Shown here piece by piece: positions 36,601-47,305 of a stretch of 64,000 bases of DNA. The position numbers were made by a program, and so were the translations under genes. The DNA is from Bryoerythrophyllum caledonicum (lineage: Eukaryota > Streptophyta > Bryopsida > Pottiales > Pottiaceae). The DNA lies in the NCBI GenBank assembly GCA_963971425.1, contig OZ020519.1, positions 2,062,028-2,126,027 on the forward strand, written 5' to 3'. Position 1 is the first letter of the stretch, and every line of letters begins with the position of its first letter. Under the pieces are notes generated by a model. That model was not told where the DNA came from. It saw nothing but the letters and a program-made list of their open reading frames with translations, and searched no databases.

Positions 36601-38778
36601 TCGCTTGTCATGTCAAAGCGGTGAAGCAGTGGAGGTCCCCGCACTTCCTACTTCTATGTTAAAAAGCCTCATTCAGAGAAACCTTGGAGGGGCTCCATTT
36701 CCACTGGAATCACCTCTGTGGAAATGTCATAATGAAACTCACAATGGACGATTCTCGTACCAGGTGTTTTTTCCGCTCCTCTGCGATCCTTACGAAGCGC
36801 TCGGGGGCGCTGATCCGCTGGCCCTGCTTGAGAGGCTCCCCGTAGTAGTCCCGGAAGTGCTCGCGGGGCCCGAGGCTGCCCGGAGCCGCCCAGTCGAAGA
36901 CGTTGAACATCTCCGTGTACTTGTTCTGCATGATGGTCCCGGTGAGGCCGAAGCGGCGGAGCGTCTTCATCTGCGTGCAGGCCTGGTAGAGCTGGGATTT
37001 CTCGTTCTTGAGCCGGTGGCATTCGTCCACTATCACGCAGTCCCAGTTTACGTTACAGAGAGCGGGTAAGTTCAAGCGGAACATGTCGTGGCTTGTCAGG
37101 AGTACCTGCACTATGTCAGAAACATCGGAGATTAAACCCTACACCCTAAAGCCCAAATCCTAATTTCTAAACCCTGAACCCATGAAGATCCACAAACAGA
37201 GGTTGACAGGAATTTATGCACAAAACTCCAGAGGACGGTTCACAACAACTTCAGCAGAGGATGTGGATCCTAAATCCTAAACCCCAAACTTTAATCCCTA
37301 ACCCCTAATCCATGAATATATAGAAACAGAGGTTGACAGGAATCTATGCACAACGTAATTCACAACATGAGAGAAAGGTATGGTTCATAACATCAGAGGA
37401 TGCAGAGGTTAAACCCTAAACCCTGAAGACATACAGACAGAGCTTGACAGAAATCTATGCGCAAAACCTCAGACGATAGTTCACAACGTCATCATGCACA
37501 AATGAAGGGCTCCATGACGACAAACATAAAGAAACTGATGCACAGACCTCGAAGGACGGTTCACAACTTCACCAGAGAATGCAGACCCTAAACCCTAAGC
37601 CCTGAAAACATTATCATACAAAGCTCGATGCGCTGACCTCGAGCTCCTTGGCCTGGACCTTGTCTAAGACGGCGTCCCGGTTTGCGCCATGGTAAATGCC
37701 AACCCGAAAAGAGCCCCACGCCTGAAACTCCTGCTCCCAATTGTGCAGCACGGAAGTGGGGCACAGAATGAGAAACACCTTCTGAGAATCCGGCAACCGC
37801 CGCATGGAGCCGATGGCGCCCACCTCGCCGTCCTTCTGCAGCAGCGCCGCAATCAGCGCTATGGTCTGAATCGTCTTGCCCAGGCCCCTGTCGTCAAACG
37901 GAAACAAACATGAGAGGGAAACCTAATCAGGGTTTCCAGAACAAGAAACATGAAAGCGAAACCTGGACGAATAACCCTATCTGAGCTTGTTTTCCAGACT
38001 GTGCCACTTACATGTCGTCTCCGAGGATGCCGCCCCGGCCCTCTCGGTAGAGATTGTAGAGAAACTTGACGCCATCTCGCTGGTGCGGCAGCAACCGGGC
38101 GTTGATGGGCGCCGGCACCTGCACGACGCGACCATCTTCCTCCCACAGCACCAAGGGCTCATACGGCCCCTCCTTCTCCGACTGGATGAACAGCCCCGCC
38201 TCACTATCCTGCACATCCTCAATGGCCGGCTCCACATCCAAGCTCACATCACTCTCCGCCTTCCTCTTGCGCTTACGCATACGATCAACATCCTCATTCT
38301 TAACTTCAACAAGTGGGACATCGACTTCTTCTGCTTCTGCAACCCTCACTTTAGCTCCACTCTCCACCTTCCTCCTGCGCTTCCTCACACGGCCATCCTC
38401 ATCCACAACATCTCCCTCAACATGTGCAACATCTTCTTCAACTCGTGCTACATCTTTCTCAACGTGTGCAGCATCGCCTTCTTCTGGATCTGCATCCCTA
38501 ACCCTACCTCCACTGCCTTGATAACGCGACCTTGGCGACACTGATTGGATGTCAATGGATGGCAGGTGCGGTTTCAGAAACGAGCCCCCGTATGCGCCAA
38601 ACTGTTCCCTGAGGCTTGTTTTAGGAGGCCTTCGAGGTGCTACAGCTTCAGGAGCAGGTTTGAATTCGCCTTCGGAAGCACGTTTGGGTTCAAAATCAGA
38701 TGGTGATGGTGATGCGCGTCTGGTGCGTCTGTGAGCGCTGCACGCCTGGAGTGACTCCTTGAAGGCCTTCAAGGACAT
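33688..38778 (-). CDS. CHR9: SNF2-family helicase, CHR9/SWITCH2 (ERCC6L2-like)
   Basis: Nuclear SWI2/SNF2 DNA-dependent ATPase of the Rad26/ERCC6L2-like group. Exons (minus): 38778-38012, 37887-37638, 37105-36743, 36345-36013, 35930-35683, 35470-35344, 35018-34743, 34363-34072, 33977-33688. They total 981 aa in frame. The start MSLKAFKESLQ resembles the Arabidopsis protein; a longer reading to 38799 lacks an ATG. The N-terminal 230 residues are basic and low-complexity with KRKRK-type signals. Motif I is DDMGLGKT (about 254-261). Motif II is DECH (366-369), where relatives have DEAH. Next is a Cys cluster (520, 522, 531, 532, 554, 557, 560), then helicase-C motifs FCRLDGSTP, STRAGGLGLNLVSANRV and QAQDRSFRYGQRR. 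The tail is acidic. Intron 3 is almost entirely a hairpin. Confidence 0.95.
36385..36727. repeat. Long hairpin filling helicase intron 3
   Basis: Arms 36385-36513 and 36599-36727 are about 129 bases each and about 90 percent complementary by eye. They are separated by an 85-base loop. The host intron is 36346-36742, so the hairpin leaves only 39 and 15 bases beside the splice sites. Both arms read ARLSCQ.GE.VEVPALPTSMLK on their own strands, a consequence of the inversion. It could be a foldback transposon or a double-stranded RNA/small-RNA precursor. Confidence 0.85.
37130..37620. repeat. Telomere-motif and minisatellite repeats in helicase intron 2
   Basis: Units of about 110-130 bases containing gaggttgacaggaatctatgc and aaaccctaaaccctga words repeat about four times with decay (gttgacagg near 37,202, 37,332 and 37,442). 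Confidence 0.7.
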
Positions 38779-41339
38779 GATGATGATGCTCTCAAGCACT
38801 CATGGCTATGGCTGCGACTCCCTCCACCTTACGCAAACGCTAGTTCCTTCATGGATTGCATTCTGAGGAAAAGAAAGCAATTAGCTCTTTACCCTAAACC
38901 CTAATTCCCCCTCGTTACTCTAAATCCTAGTTCCTGTATGGCTTGATGGTTTTGCATTCTGAGGAAAAGTAAACAATTCGCTCTCTACCCTGAGCATGAA
39001 TTCGACTGAATGGAAAATCATCATCCACACAATCGATTGTAAATTAAAGCAACTCAAAGAAACTCCACATAATCGACCTAAGTCCATATAATCCACAAAC
39101 CCTATGAACTGAAGCGTTCTAAAATGAAACTGTTGTCACCCACCTCATGTACTTCGTCCAAACACTCATTTCCACGCCATAAACCATCCATCGCCCGAAT
39201 CATAAACCTGCTCGGAAATTGCAGCACCTCAAATGAAACTCCACTCGTATCCACATCATCCACAAATTCCTACTAATCACAGACACACTTACCCTAAACA
39301 TGAAGTACTCATTCCCTTGGATCCCTAAACGAGCAGACGCTGGTTGTAAGTTGCAGCAATGAAAAGAAACTCCCAACAATCGAATACATAATCCACTTGA
39401 AAACCCTCCTGATCTAATCACAGAGCATTTTCACCACATGCAATTCTTTGGCACCCACCTCTCCACATAAGTTGAATTCCGATCACGAAATCAATAAAAG
39501 CATCGTCTCCACGCCGCAATAGCAATATATTCACAGGAGCAATAAAGTTACCAAAATCGATACCAATGAATTAGGTCACCGCAGTATCAACTTCTCAGGT
39601 ACCAATAGCTAGGTTATGAACCGAAAGCATCATGTGTCCCACAATTTCATCAGGATGTGCTCTGATTCTCAAAAACCCACATGACTTGTATGCACAGCCA
39701 CCGAAAGGCGCACAGATAATACTCAGTCAATGGCATCTTGTTGAGCTTTCCCACCATATTTTTTCTCTAGGGTTTCATGATTGAGGGTCTGTTGTCTCAT
39801 GCAAATACTTGTGTCCCGCTTCATTACAGGGATGTGGGGATGTGGCCTTGGTTTTAGGGTTTGCGTTGTTGGGAGAGTTTTGGGAAAGTCAGGGTTTTGG
39901 GTTTAGGGTCTTTCAAGAAGTGGTCGCCGATTGTTGTGTGCAGAGGTTTCATCATTTCAAGGCCCATACCAGCATTTTGGACGGGGATTTTGCAACACAG
40001 CGTTCTCACTCATTTGATGCTTTCTGTTTTATCAGCTTGCATCAGGGGTGGTTTAATAAATATTTACTCCTGTTCTAGTTTTTCCTAAGTAACGCCACAT
40101 AAACTCCAACGCATGGAATGTGCATTTCATCAGTTCGGATACCCATTTCAGTGGTCCATTCCTGTTTGAAGACCAAATAGCTTGTAGGCCCTGCCTCTTC
40201 ACACCTGTTATTGATAAGCTGATAGTCAGTTAAAACCGCTAACAGGAATATTCATATGAATCCATCAGGTGTGTACAGCACAGAAATCTGATACACTTCG
40301 CCTTGTTATGTCTTCTTATTACAGGGCCAAACAAGACTAGCGCTGTTCCAAAGTGATTTCATTGGCACAGGAAAAGCGAGAATGAGAATTACATTTTTCT
40401 CATGAGAAGTTCACCCTTTTTTCCTCTTCCATTAGAGTATATTCACATTTTCAGATGCTCAGTGTCATGCAAAGCTTGTCACTTGGCAGTTTTTCTTTGA
40501 AGTGGCGGACTTCGAGGAGACAACTTTGCAAACTTTACTGATATGACTAGGCAAGAATGGTTAGACTCGGTTGTTTTCTACATGTTTTCCGCTGCACAGA
40601 TCTGGACAAGCTTCCAGGTAGCATGTACATAGTATCACGTAACCTTGCATCTCTCGATTCTCTGCAGATTCTTTCATGGAAAACAACAATTTCATCCCTC
40701 GATGCATCTAGAGAGTATGAATCAATTCTTTCATGCCTTACCCTTGAATGTGAGAAAAGGCTAGATTGTATATCCATGGGACAGAAGAAAGTCCATGCTA
40801 CAACAGAAGTTCTAGAAAAGTCCTGAGTTTAAATTCGATTTATTTAACTGATCATTAACAAGTGTTGTTTTTCACACCATGGATGCATTCTGATGAAACT
40901 GGTGCCCATGGATCGAAAGCGGCTGTGTCTCTGTTAAAACACAGTCACTCAAGTTTGATGTTCTAGGACCACCTCTGAAATTTCTATCAGACACGACAAC
41001 GTGGGGCTTAACTTGTCGATTTTAGGGGGCATACCTTATAGGTGAAGGAATGTGCATATATGGAGAGAGGAGATAAATTTTATACTGCTATTTTTCAGTG
41101 ATAGCCAATAGAATTACAATTCCAACCCAAGTGATTTCATTTTTTATTTTTTTTTGATGAAAACTGAATTAGTTGTGAATTTTCAAAGTGTGCAGCCATG
41201 TTTAGTGGGTGGCCAGACTCGGGCACGGTCCCATGGATGCAATTTATATTTGCAATTCTTGAATTTTTGTATAGAGATGCAAAAACACAAGAGGTATGTG
41301 GGATTATAATTTTCATTCCAATTGGATTCATAGAAAAAA
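38779..41339. other. Helicase upstream region and spacer
   Basis: ACCCTAAACCCTAA at 38891-38904 is a telo-box cluster in the helicase leader or promoter. Further out (39,000-41,300) no gene is supported. An 89-codon plus-strand frame at 40,557-40,826 has no recognised motif. Confidence 0.45.
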
Positions 41340-42120
41340 AAGGAATGCCACCTTTAAAAAAATTGTTGAGTGCGGGCACGTCAGGCAACTCCAAAAACTT
41401 TTGCTAGGACATTATAGTAAATTTGAGATTTTCAATACTAGCAAGGAATATTATTTCCTATCATACTGTCAAAAAGCATTTCTTGTCTTTAGTGGGAAAA
41501 TGCATTTTATCCCAAATCAAAGATTTTCACACATTGCCACACATTGTTGGGGAAGGAACCCAGAAAAACTTCTTCTTTTCCACATAAAACTTTGAGATCT
41601 TCAAATTTTTCACTTTAATTTTTCCAGTTACCCGACGTGATGTAAACCTTCTTATTGACCGTTTGGATTATCATTCTAAAACATATTTTGTTCCCAAAAA
41701 ATTCAAATGTGAATTGGCATTTTTTGAACCTCCACTCCTTGCACAATTGTTTTGGATATGCTACACCCCTTCACTACCTTTGAAAATTGGTGTACAAGGA
41801 GTTAATATCATGATCAACACGATGCTATAAAATTTAGACCTTGTGTAGTGCAAAACTTTGACATCAGTGAAGTCAAAGTCTGCTGATCAAACGCATGGAT
41901 GAAAATGGACCATGTGTTCTACTTCAAACACTATAATCTTCCAATCCGTGTAGTCAAAATTGATGAAATGTTGTGAGTATGTTATTTAGTAAGTGTTTAA
42001 TGAGATCCTATGGTTAAGACTAGAAATACAAGTTTTTGTTTCCTTCCTTACTCATTGCACAATAATCAACAGTTTTGAAGTGTTTTTGGTGTGAAATTGT
42101 CAAGGAAATTTAGAGGTTAA
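41340..42120. mobile_element. TTAA element, left end eroded
   Basis: From about 41,340 the sequence tracks the elements at 30,263 and 53,324 (ggcaactcc, cttgtctttagtg, aaaccttcttattgac, cactataatctt). It ends with AAATTTAGAGG before TTAA at 42117-42120. The left 170 bases or so are diverged or replaced, so the left TTAA could not be placed. Confidence 0.65.
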
Positions 42121-42743
42121 ACTATGATCTGTAGTAGGAACTTATTTCAAGGGACAACTTAATTACATCCCAGATTTACATAGGAGAAGATTTATCCACA
42201 TAAAAAGAAGATAGAAGAAGAATAATGTTGGCCTTGTTGACCGGCATGAATAAAGAGTCTGTTGGGAGTAGAGCTACTGGAAAAGTAGCACCAAAGATTT
42301 TAAAAACCATGAATGTGGGAGCTCCTACATCATGAGGTGGATGGGCCAGATTCAGGAAGAGTGGAGGAAGTTGTGGGATGAGACAACTTGGGCCTCATCT
42401 TTCAATCAGCATCATGTTCTTTTCCACACATCCTCATCAAGGGCCATAGCAACAAATTGTGGAGCAGCCTGTTATGGTCGCCTACAATTCACTCTTTCAC
42501 TCATCTGATAGCTGCGCCTGTTTACAGTTGGATTTGGAGTTGGTTTCCTTTCATTCCAGGCTTGTTTTTATACTCTTACACATTTCTGGCTGAGTATAAT
42601 TGTGAGCTTGTGATCATGGTTTGGTGACGAATCTTGTAGCAGCTCTCTAGGATTGAGAGTCTCTCATTTCTTCTCTCATTTCTCTGTCTGAGAGGTTTTG
42701 ACAGAATATTTCTGGACAACAACCAACTGGAGCGGTTTCAGAC
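42121..42743 (+). promoter_or_regulatory. Upstream region of the HMA-protein gene
   Basis: It contains a word (gaataaagagtctgttggga then gtag.gctact, 42,249-42,283) that recurs with few changes at 63,302-63,336. It is probably a small dispersed repeat. No core promoter element is certain. Confidence 0.35.
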
Positions 42744-44670
42744 ATGGCGGAGGTACTCCATTTCCTTGTTTCCTTTGCTAATTTCTTGTGTTGATTGTAG
42801 GACCCTTTTCCTTACCTTGTGTCATTGTACCTCGTTCTCCACTGATATCCGTTGTGAGAGCATCACTTCGGCTTGTCAGATGTGTTTTTCACTTTTGGGG
42901 AAGTTATGAGATATGACTAGGTTACAAGATAAGTGCTCGTTAGATGACAGGTTGCTTGAAACGAAGCTCACATACAAGTAAGATGTGGAGGAGAATTATG
43001 AGCTGTAATGATCGCTCTCCTTGTAATGCTCAGTTATAAGATGAGTTTTCTTTAGGTGACGAACGTCGCAGCTCAGAATGAGAAGGGCGATTATGAGCCG
43101 TAATGATCACCCTCCTGAAATCATCGCTTCTGTCTTTGTGCCTGTCAACGTAGGCTTTGAGAGAGTGGGTATCAGCACTTTGTGATATGGGCAGACACAG
43201 TTTTGGTGCCTGGAAAACCGCGCACTTGGTCGGCTGAATAAGACTGGGTCAAAAAAGTAACTCTAAATACTCTTGATTCTTTTGCAACTTGGACTCTGAA
43301 GCAAGGTGAAAAAGAATGTGAATTTATTTTTCTTGTGCAGGTGGTGCCTGTGGTGGAGTTGAGCGTGGTGATGCATTGTGAAGGATGTGCTGGAGCTGTG
43401 AGAAAAACTCTTCGACGGATTCCAGGTACCACCATCTCCCAAAACAAAAGTCTTCTTTAAAGTTAAGAGCGTACTTTTCCATCTTATATTTGCGAACTCC
43501 ATCAAGAGTGTGCAACCGCAGCTGTGAGGAAACTCTCAGAAGAATCCTGTAGAACCTCACGATTAGTTGAGGGAAAAAAAAAGTCCAGACATACCTTAAA
43601 GTCGGTACACTAAAATTGAGAATTAGTGTAACCACACTAATTAATTTGTAAATGCTATAAATTCTTACTTTAGATGAAGGTTTTTACTATGGGCACAACT
43701 ATTGATACTATTCGACGAGGGGAATCATTGTAAACATCATTGGTAAAAACATTCATCACAAGTGAAAACTTATTAACATTTTAGATCATTTACTGTGCTT
43801 AACACTAATTCTCAATTTTAGTGTACTGAGTTTCAGGTACTTAAACCGCAGCATCTACGCAAAGGCTACATATGTCCCCACATTAACAGATTCCTTGTTC
43901 CTGGTAGATACCGCTGGTTTCTGGTTACTTTCCTCGGTGTAAAGCAAAACTCACCTTTAAAGTCACTCATACTTTGAAGTAGATGACCTTTGTGTGCAAA
44001 CGTCCAGCAGAAGACAACAGTTCTAGTCCCCAGTTAGATTCTGGTTCTCTCCATCAGACCACGAAGCCACCTTTTAAGACATGACCTACTTTAAAGAATC
44101 TCACCTTCTCTTAAAATAACTAACCTTTTGATGCTCCCAGGCGTCCAGTCCTACACAGTGGACTACACACAGCAGAAGGTACTCGTCGTCGGCACCGCAG
44201 ACCCCGAGGTAATCCTGAGTGCCGTCCGCAAGTCCGGCAAGATGGCGTCCCTGGTCGTCAAGGGCGAGGCCCCGGCGCCACCTCCAGCGGCGGCCGTGCC
44301 GAAGGCCGCTCCAGGCCAGGAAGAAATCAAGAAGGTCGCCAAAGGCCAGGAAGAGATCAAGAAGGCAGACTCCTCCGAATCTAAGGAAGAGAAGAAGGAC
44401 GAGAAAGCGCGATTCTCGTTCCGCAGCAAGATGCCGAAGCTGCCTCACCGGCCGAAGATGGCGGACCTGCGGCAGCGCATGTCCGGACTGAAGATGGCGG
44501 ACCTGCAGAAGAAGATGCCGGACCTGGGCAGCACCGTGCCCAAAAACTTCATGACCAACGCGTGCCGCGAGTTCCTCACCAAGGGCGTGTTCTATGCGGC
44601 GACGGACGAGCTCTCTGACTCTGAGGACTCCGTCTCCTTGAAGAAGGGCGGGGAGCCCCTCAAAGCGTGA
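42744..44670 (+). CDS. HMA-domain metal-binding protein
   Basis: Small heavy-metal-associated (copper-chaperone-like) protein. Exons are 42744-42752, 43341-43425 and 44141-44670, total 207 aa in frame. The HMA domain spans about residues 5-70 (VVELSVVMHCEGCAGAVRKTL). The metal-binding motif is C16-x-x-C19 (MHCEGC), in the beta-alpha-beta order expected. After residue 75 there is an Ala/Pro linker, duplicated GQEEIKK units, a Lys/Glu stretch, and two repeats of a K-MADL-(R/Q)-(Q/K)-(R/K)-M motif with PDLGSTVPKNF. The C-terminus lacks the CaaX box of plant HIPP proteins, so it is HPP-like. The first exon is only nine bases (Met-Ala-Glu); it is supported by the in-frame donor, but a different upstream start is possible. 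Confidence 0.85.
43493..43550 (+). pseudogene. Relic duplicate of HMA exon 2 inside intron 2
   Basis: Shortly after exon 2 the intron contains gcagctgtgaggaaactctc followed by agaagaatcc. This parallels exon 2's gagctgtgagaaaaactctt and cgacggattcc, and is preceded by gtgtgca like the exon's gatgtgct. It lacks a clean reading frame. It is best explained as a decayed exon duplication. Confidence 0.5.
43605..43826. mobile_element. 222-bp MITE with perfect 25-bp inverted repeats in HMA intron 2
   Basis: Bases 43605-43629 and 43802-43826 are perfect reverse complements, with words gtacactaaaattgag and ctcaattttagtgtac. Weaker complementarity continues outward for about 12 bases (accttaaagtcg / tgagtttcaggt). 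There is no coding capacity. The target duplication is unclear. Confidence 0.75.
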
Positions 44671-44699
44671 CCCTGGCCCAGGAAAGCGTCGGGTGACCG

Positions 44700-45100
44700 G
44701 GAAAAGCTGAGGTTTTCTTTAAAGTAGGACGGTAGACGCTTGTGGTGAGTTATGAAAGCTTCAGGTGAGCCTAAGTAGTCTAGCCATTTTGGAGCAATGG
44801 TATGCCCTTGCGGCGAAGCTTGAGAGGAGCCGGGAAAGTTTGCTTGACTTTAAAGGTAGACTGTAAATGCTTGGGGTAGGCCTAATTAGGCTGCCCATTT
44901 TGGACCAATAGTGTAACTCTTAGGGGAAGCTTTTTGAGGAGCCTGGAGAAGCTTGGGGGCAGATTGGAAAAGCTTGTGGAGCCTTGGAAAGGAGGAGTAT
45001 ACTTTAAAAGTAGGACTGTAAAAGCCTCTGAAAGCTTTAGGTGAAATTTCCGGTGATTAGTGTGGCCATTTTAGATGAGTGGGAGAATCACTAGACCACC
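44700..45100 (+). repeat. Degenerate tandem triplication downstream of the HMA-protein gene
   Basis: Units begin near 44,718, 44,849 and 45,003, each with tttaaa.gtag.actgta-like sequence, an aagctt word and a gcccattttgga-like word. Periods are about 131 and 154 bases. They begin within 50 bases of the stop codon. Confidence 0.55.
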
Positions 45101-46315
45101 TGGCTACTTAGGGATATGACCTCTTTTTTCCTGACTCCGAGGCTGTAAATAAGAAATACAAATTCTGATGACTGTAAAGTTCACATAATTATCAAGTGAT
45201 CCTTTTCACAGCCATTAGGATTATCAAGTGGTCCTTTTCTGGAGAATTCTCAGTTCAGACTTTACTAGGATAACCCTTTAACGACGAGCAGTACCAGAGA
45301 CAAGCGAGGTGTTTATGGTTGTCTCCATGGAGAGTACCAATGACGAGCGAGGTATTTATAATTTGATCAAGGCTGTCCACATTCGCCTGCACCTCACGTA
45401 CCGATTGCGCTTTCCCGATTTAGTTTTGGCCGGTTGAATTGCACTTTCAGCATATTTCAAACTTGCCGCAGAAACCACAGTCGTCCTTGAAGGGTTCAGC
45501 TTCAGAGCATTGAATTGCAGGTCTGTAACACGATTAAAATTGAAACAGCTCATGAACTCGATTGCCAGAAACTTCACAATATTTGAAACATATGACACAC
45601 TATCTGAAACAAGTGGCATGATTTCAATGCCACTGGAGTTCATAAATAGAGGCCGGTGCAATTCTAATGTGTCTACTGCATTTGCAATTCTAGAAATTGC
45701 ACTAGCCTCTACTTTCGATTACAATATATAGTTAAAAACAATAAGCACAGATACAGTACATACAATGCCAGGCTAGTGCATATAAGGTCCTATGCAAACG
45801 AACTTAAATCATACCCACAATTGAGGATCTTTATCATATGTAAGATTCAGCAAAACACTCAATAAAATGAATCAGTGTAATCATCTATAAGCCATGTGAA
45901 ACTGGGTCTTACAAGTCTTGCTTACAGCGAACAATTTCAAAGCTGATGACACACAAGTTTGCATCTCTAGACCTCCAATTGATCCTTAAAAATAGCTGTG
46001 ACTAACCTGTACCATCGTCTAGTAAAATGACCACGAAGGGTTAACAATCTTTGAAAGTATTGAAAGAGGAGGGCGACTCTTCACAGTGCTATCTTCAGCA
46101 ACTGTTTGCACTAACAGGTTGTATCCATAGATCTAAAGCGAAGTAAGCTGTCCGATTTGATGTTAGAAAAGGGACGATTCATATTATTAACCCCTCGGTC
46201 CCCAGGCCTCGATCTTCAAAGGCAAGAAATAAGGTCAAAATTGAAAGAGATGAGAAATGGAGCATCTGAACTGCAGCTGGAAAAACTTACAGTGAGAAGC
46301 TCACAAAGAGAGCGC
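45101..46315. other. Intergenic, nothing recognised
   Basis: No supported gene or element. Downstream regions of both convergent genes (HMA protein and metaxin) must lie here. Confidence 0.5.
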
Positions 46316-47305
46316 TCATTCGTCGTCGTCGCCACCGTCGTCGTCACCTTCAACTTCAAACCCAGCAAAAACAACGTACATCACCACGGCAACAAACTGC
46401 GTAATCACGAAGTACTTGGCACGCTTCCTGAACAGGATGTCCTTCTCGCTCCGGGGCTTCTTCGCCGGCTTCTCCCGCTCCTTGGCTGGGGTTGCTCTCG
46501 CAGACGGAGGCGGAGGCGGAGGCGCCTTCGGCCGGAACGCAGGCGCGTCGCCGTCGCCGTCGCCGTGCAGCAGCTGCTTGCTCCACGACTCCGCGTACTT
46601 CACCAAGTTCTCGTGCTTGTAAATCTCTCCCTTCAAGGTGGAGACCTCGAACGGCACGTTCATGTGAAAGAGCAGGTGTCCAAGAACAAGCGCGTCCAGG
46701 CTCGTCGGGCGTTTATCAAAGAAGAACTTCTGGTCGCCAAGAAGCACCGAGAGCGCGGCGTACGCATTCGCGCCCTTCCGGAAGAGCTCCTCCGACCTCA
46801 CCACAGCATTCTCCGGCGTCACGCCAAGGCGCTGCATCACCGCGGCGCGCTGCTTCCAGTCCAGCGCCTGCACCAAGCCCCAGGGCAGCTGCGCATAGTA
46901 CACCTCCTTGCACTGCCGGTCATTATCGCGCGTCCAGAGCTCGCACGCGCTCGCGTCCGCCACCCACGACTCCATCATCGCCTTGCACGTCTCCAGCTCC
47001 GCGCGCTCGCTCTCACTCAACCCCTCATCCAGGTCCACGACGCTCTCCCTGCGAAGAAACTCCACCACTCCGCCATTCTCACTCGCGAATCCCACGCGCT
47101 CGCCGTACTCCACCGAGGGCAGATCCTCCGAGTCCGGCTCCGCCGCAGTAATGTACTCCTGGAACGACACTGCGCCGAGGCGGAGGTACAGAAAGGCAGA
47201 CAGGCACGCCGGGCAGGCTGTTGGCAGGCCGTAGGCGGGCGGGCGCATGACCAGCACTAAGTCGCCCGTGCTCCCTGACGGCGATGCCATGTCCAACATG
47301 CTCAT
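46316..47305 (-). CDS. MTX1: Metaxin (mitochondrial outer-membrane import factor)
   Basis: Outer-membrane protein tied to import and assembly of beta-barrel proteins. A single exon encodes 329 aa, starting at ATG 47305 (context CGCATGAGC). The family opening is clear (RPPAYGLPTACPACLSAFLYLRL). It is followed by the GST-like fold and the C-terminal GST region (FFFDKRPTSLDALVLGHLLFHM). After a Pro/Ala-rich linker with a six-proline run comes a basic KKPRSEKDILFRKRAKYF segment. One membrane span (about 297-315, VITQFVAVVMYVVFAGF) and an acidic tail close the protein, as in plant metaxin. The size agrees with Arabidopsis metaxin (about 315). There are no introns. A telo-box (47342-47350) lies about 37 bases before the start. 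Long frames on the opposite strand are GC-rich shadows. Confidence 0.93.
   Translation of the reverse strand: MSMLDMASPSGSTGDLVLVMRPPAYGLPTACPACLSAFLYLRLGAVSFQEYITAAEPDSEDLPSVEYGERVGFASENGGVVEFLRRESVVDLDEGLSESERAELETCKAMMESWVADASACELWTRDNDRQCKEVYYAQLPWGLVQALDWKQRAAVMQRLGVTPENAVVRSEELFRKGANAYAALSVLLGDQKFFFDKRPTSLDALVLGHLLFHMNVPFEVSTLKGEIYKHENLVKYAESWSKQLLHGDGDGDAPAFRPKAPPPPPPSARATPAKEREKPAKKPRSEKDILFRKRAKYFVITQFVAVVMYVVFAGFEVEGDDDGGDDDE

Noticed and set aside
36342-37069. Two similar peptides (ARLSCQ.GE.VEVPALPTSMLK) on opposite strands
   Set aside because: They arise because the intron is an inverted repeat, not because it encodes proteins.
46157-47260. 367-codon plus-strand frame opposite metaxin
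   Set aside because: It is antisense to the well-matched metaxin gene, made of Arg/Leu/His-rich GC-skewed codons, and has no domain. It is a shadow of the GC-rich coding strand.
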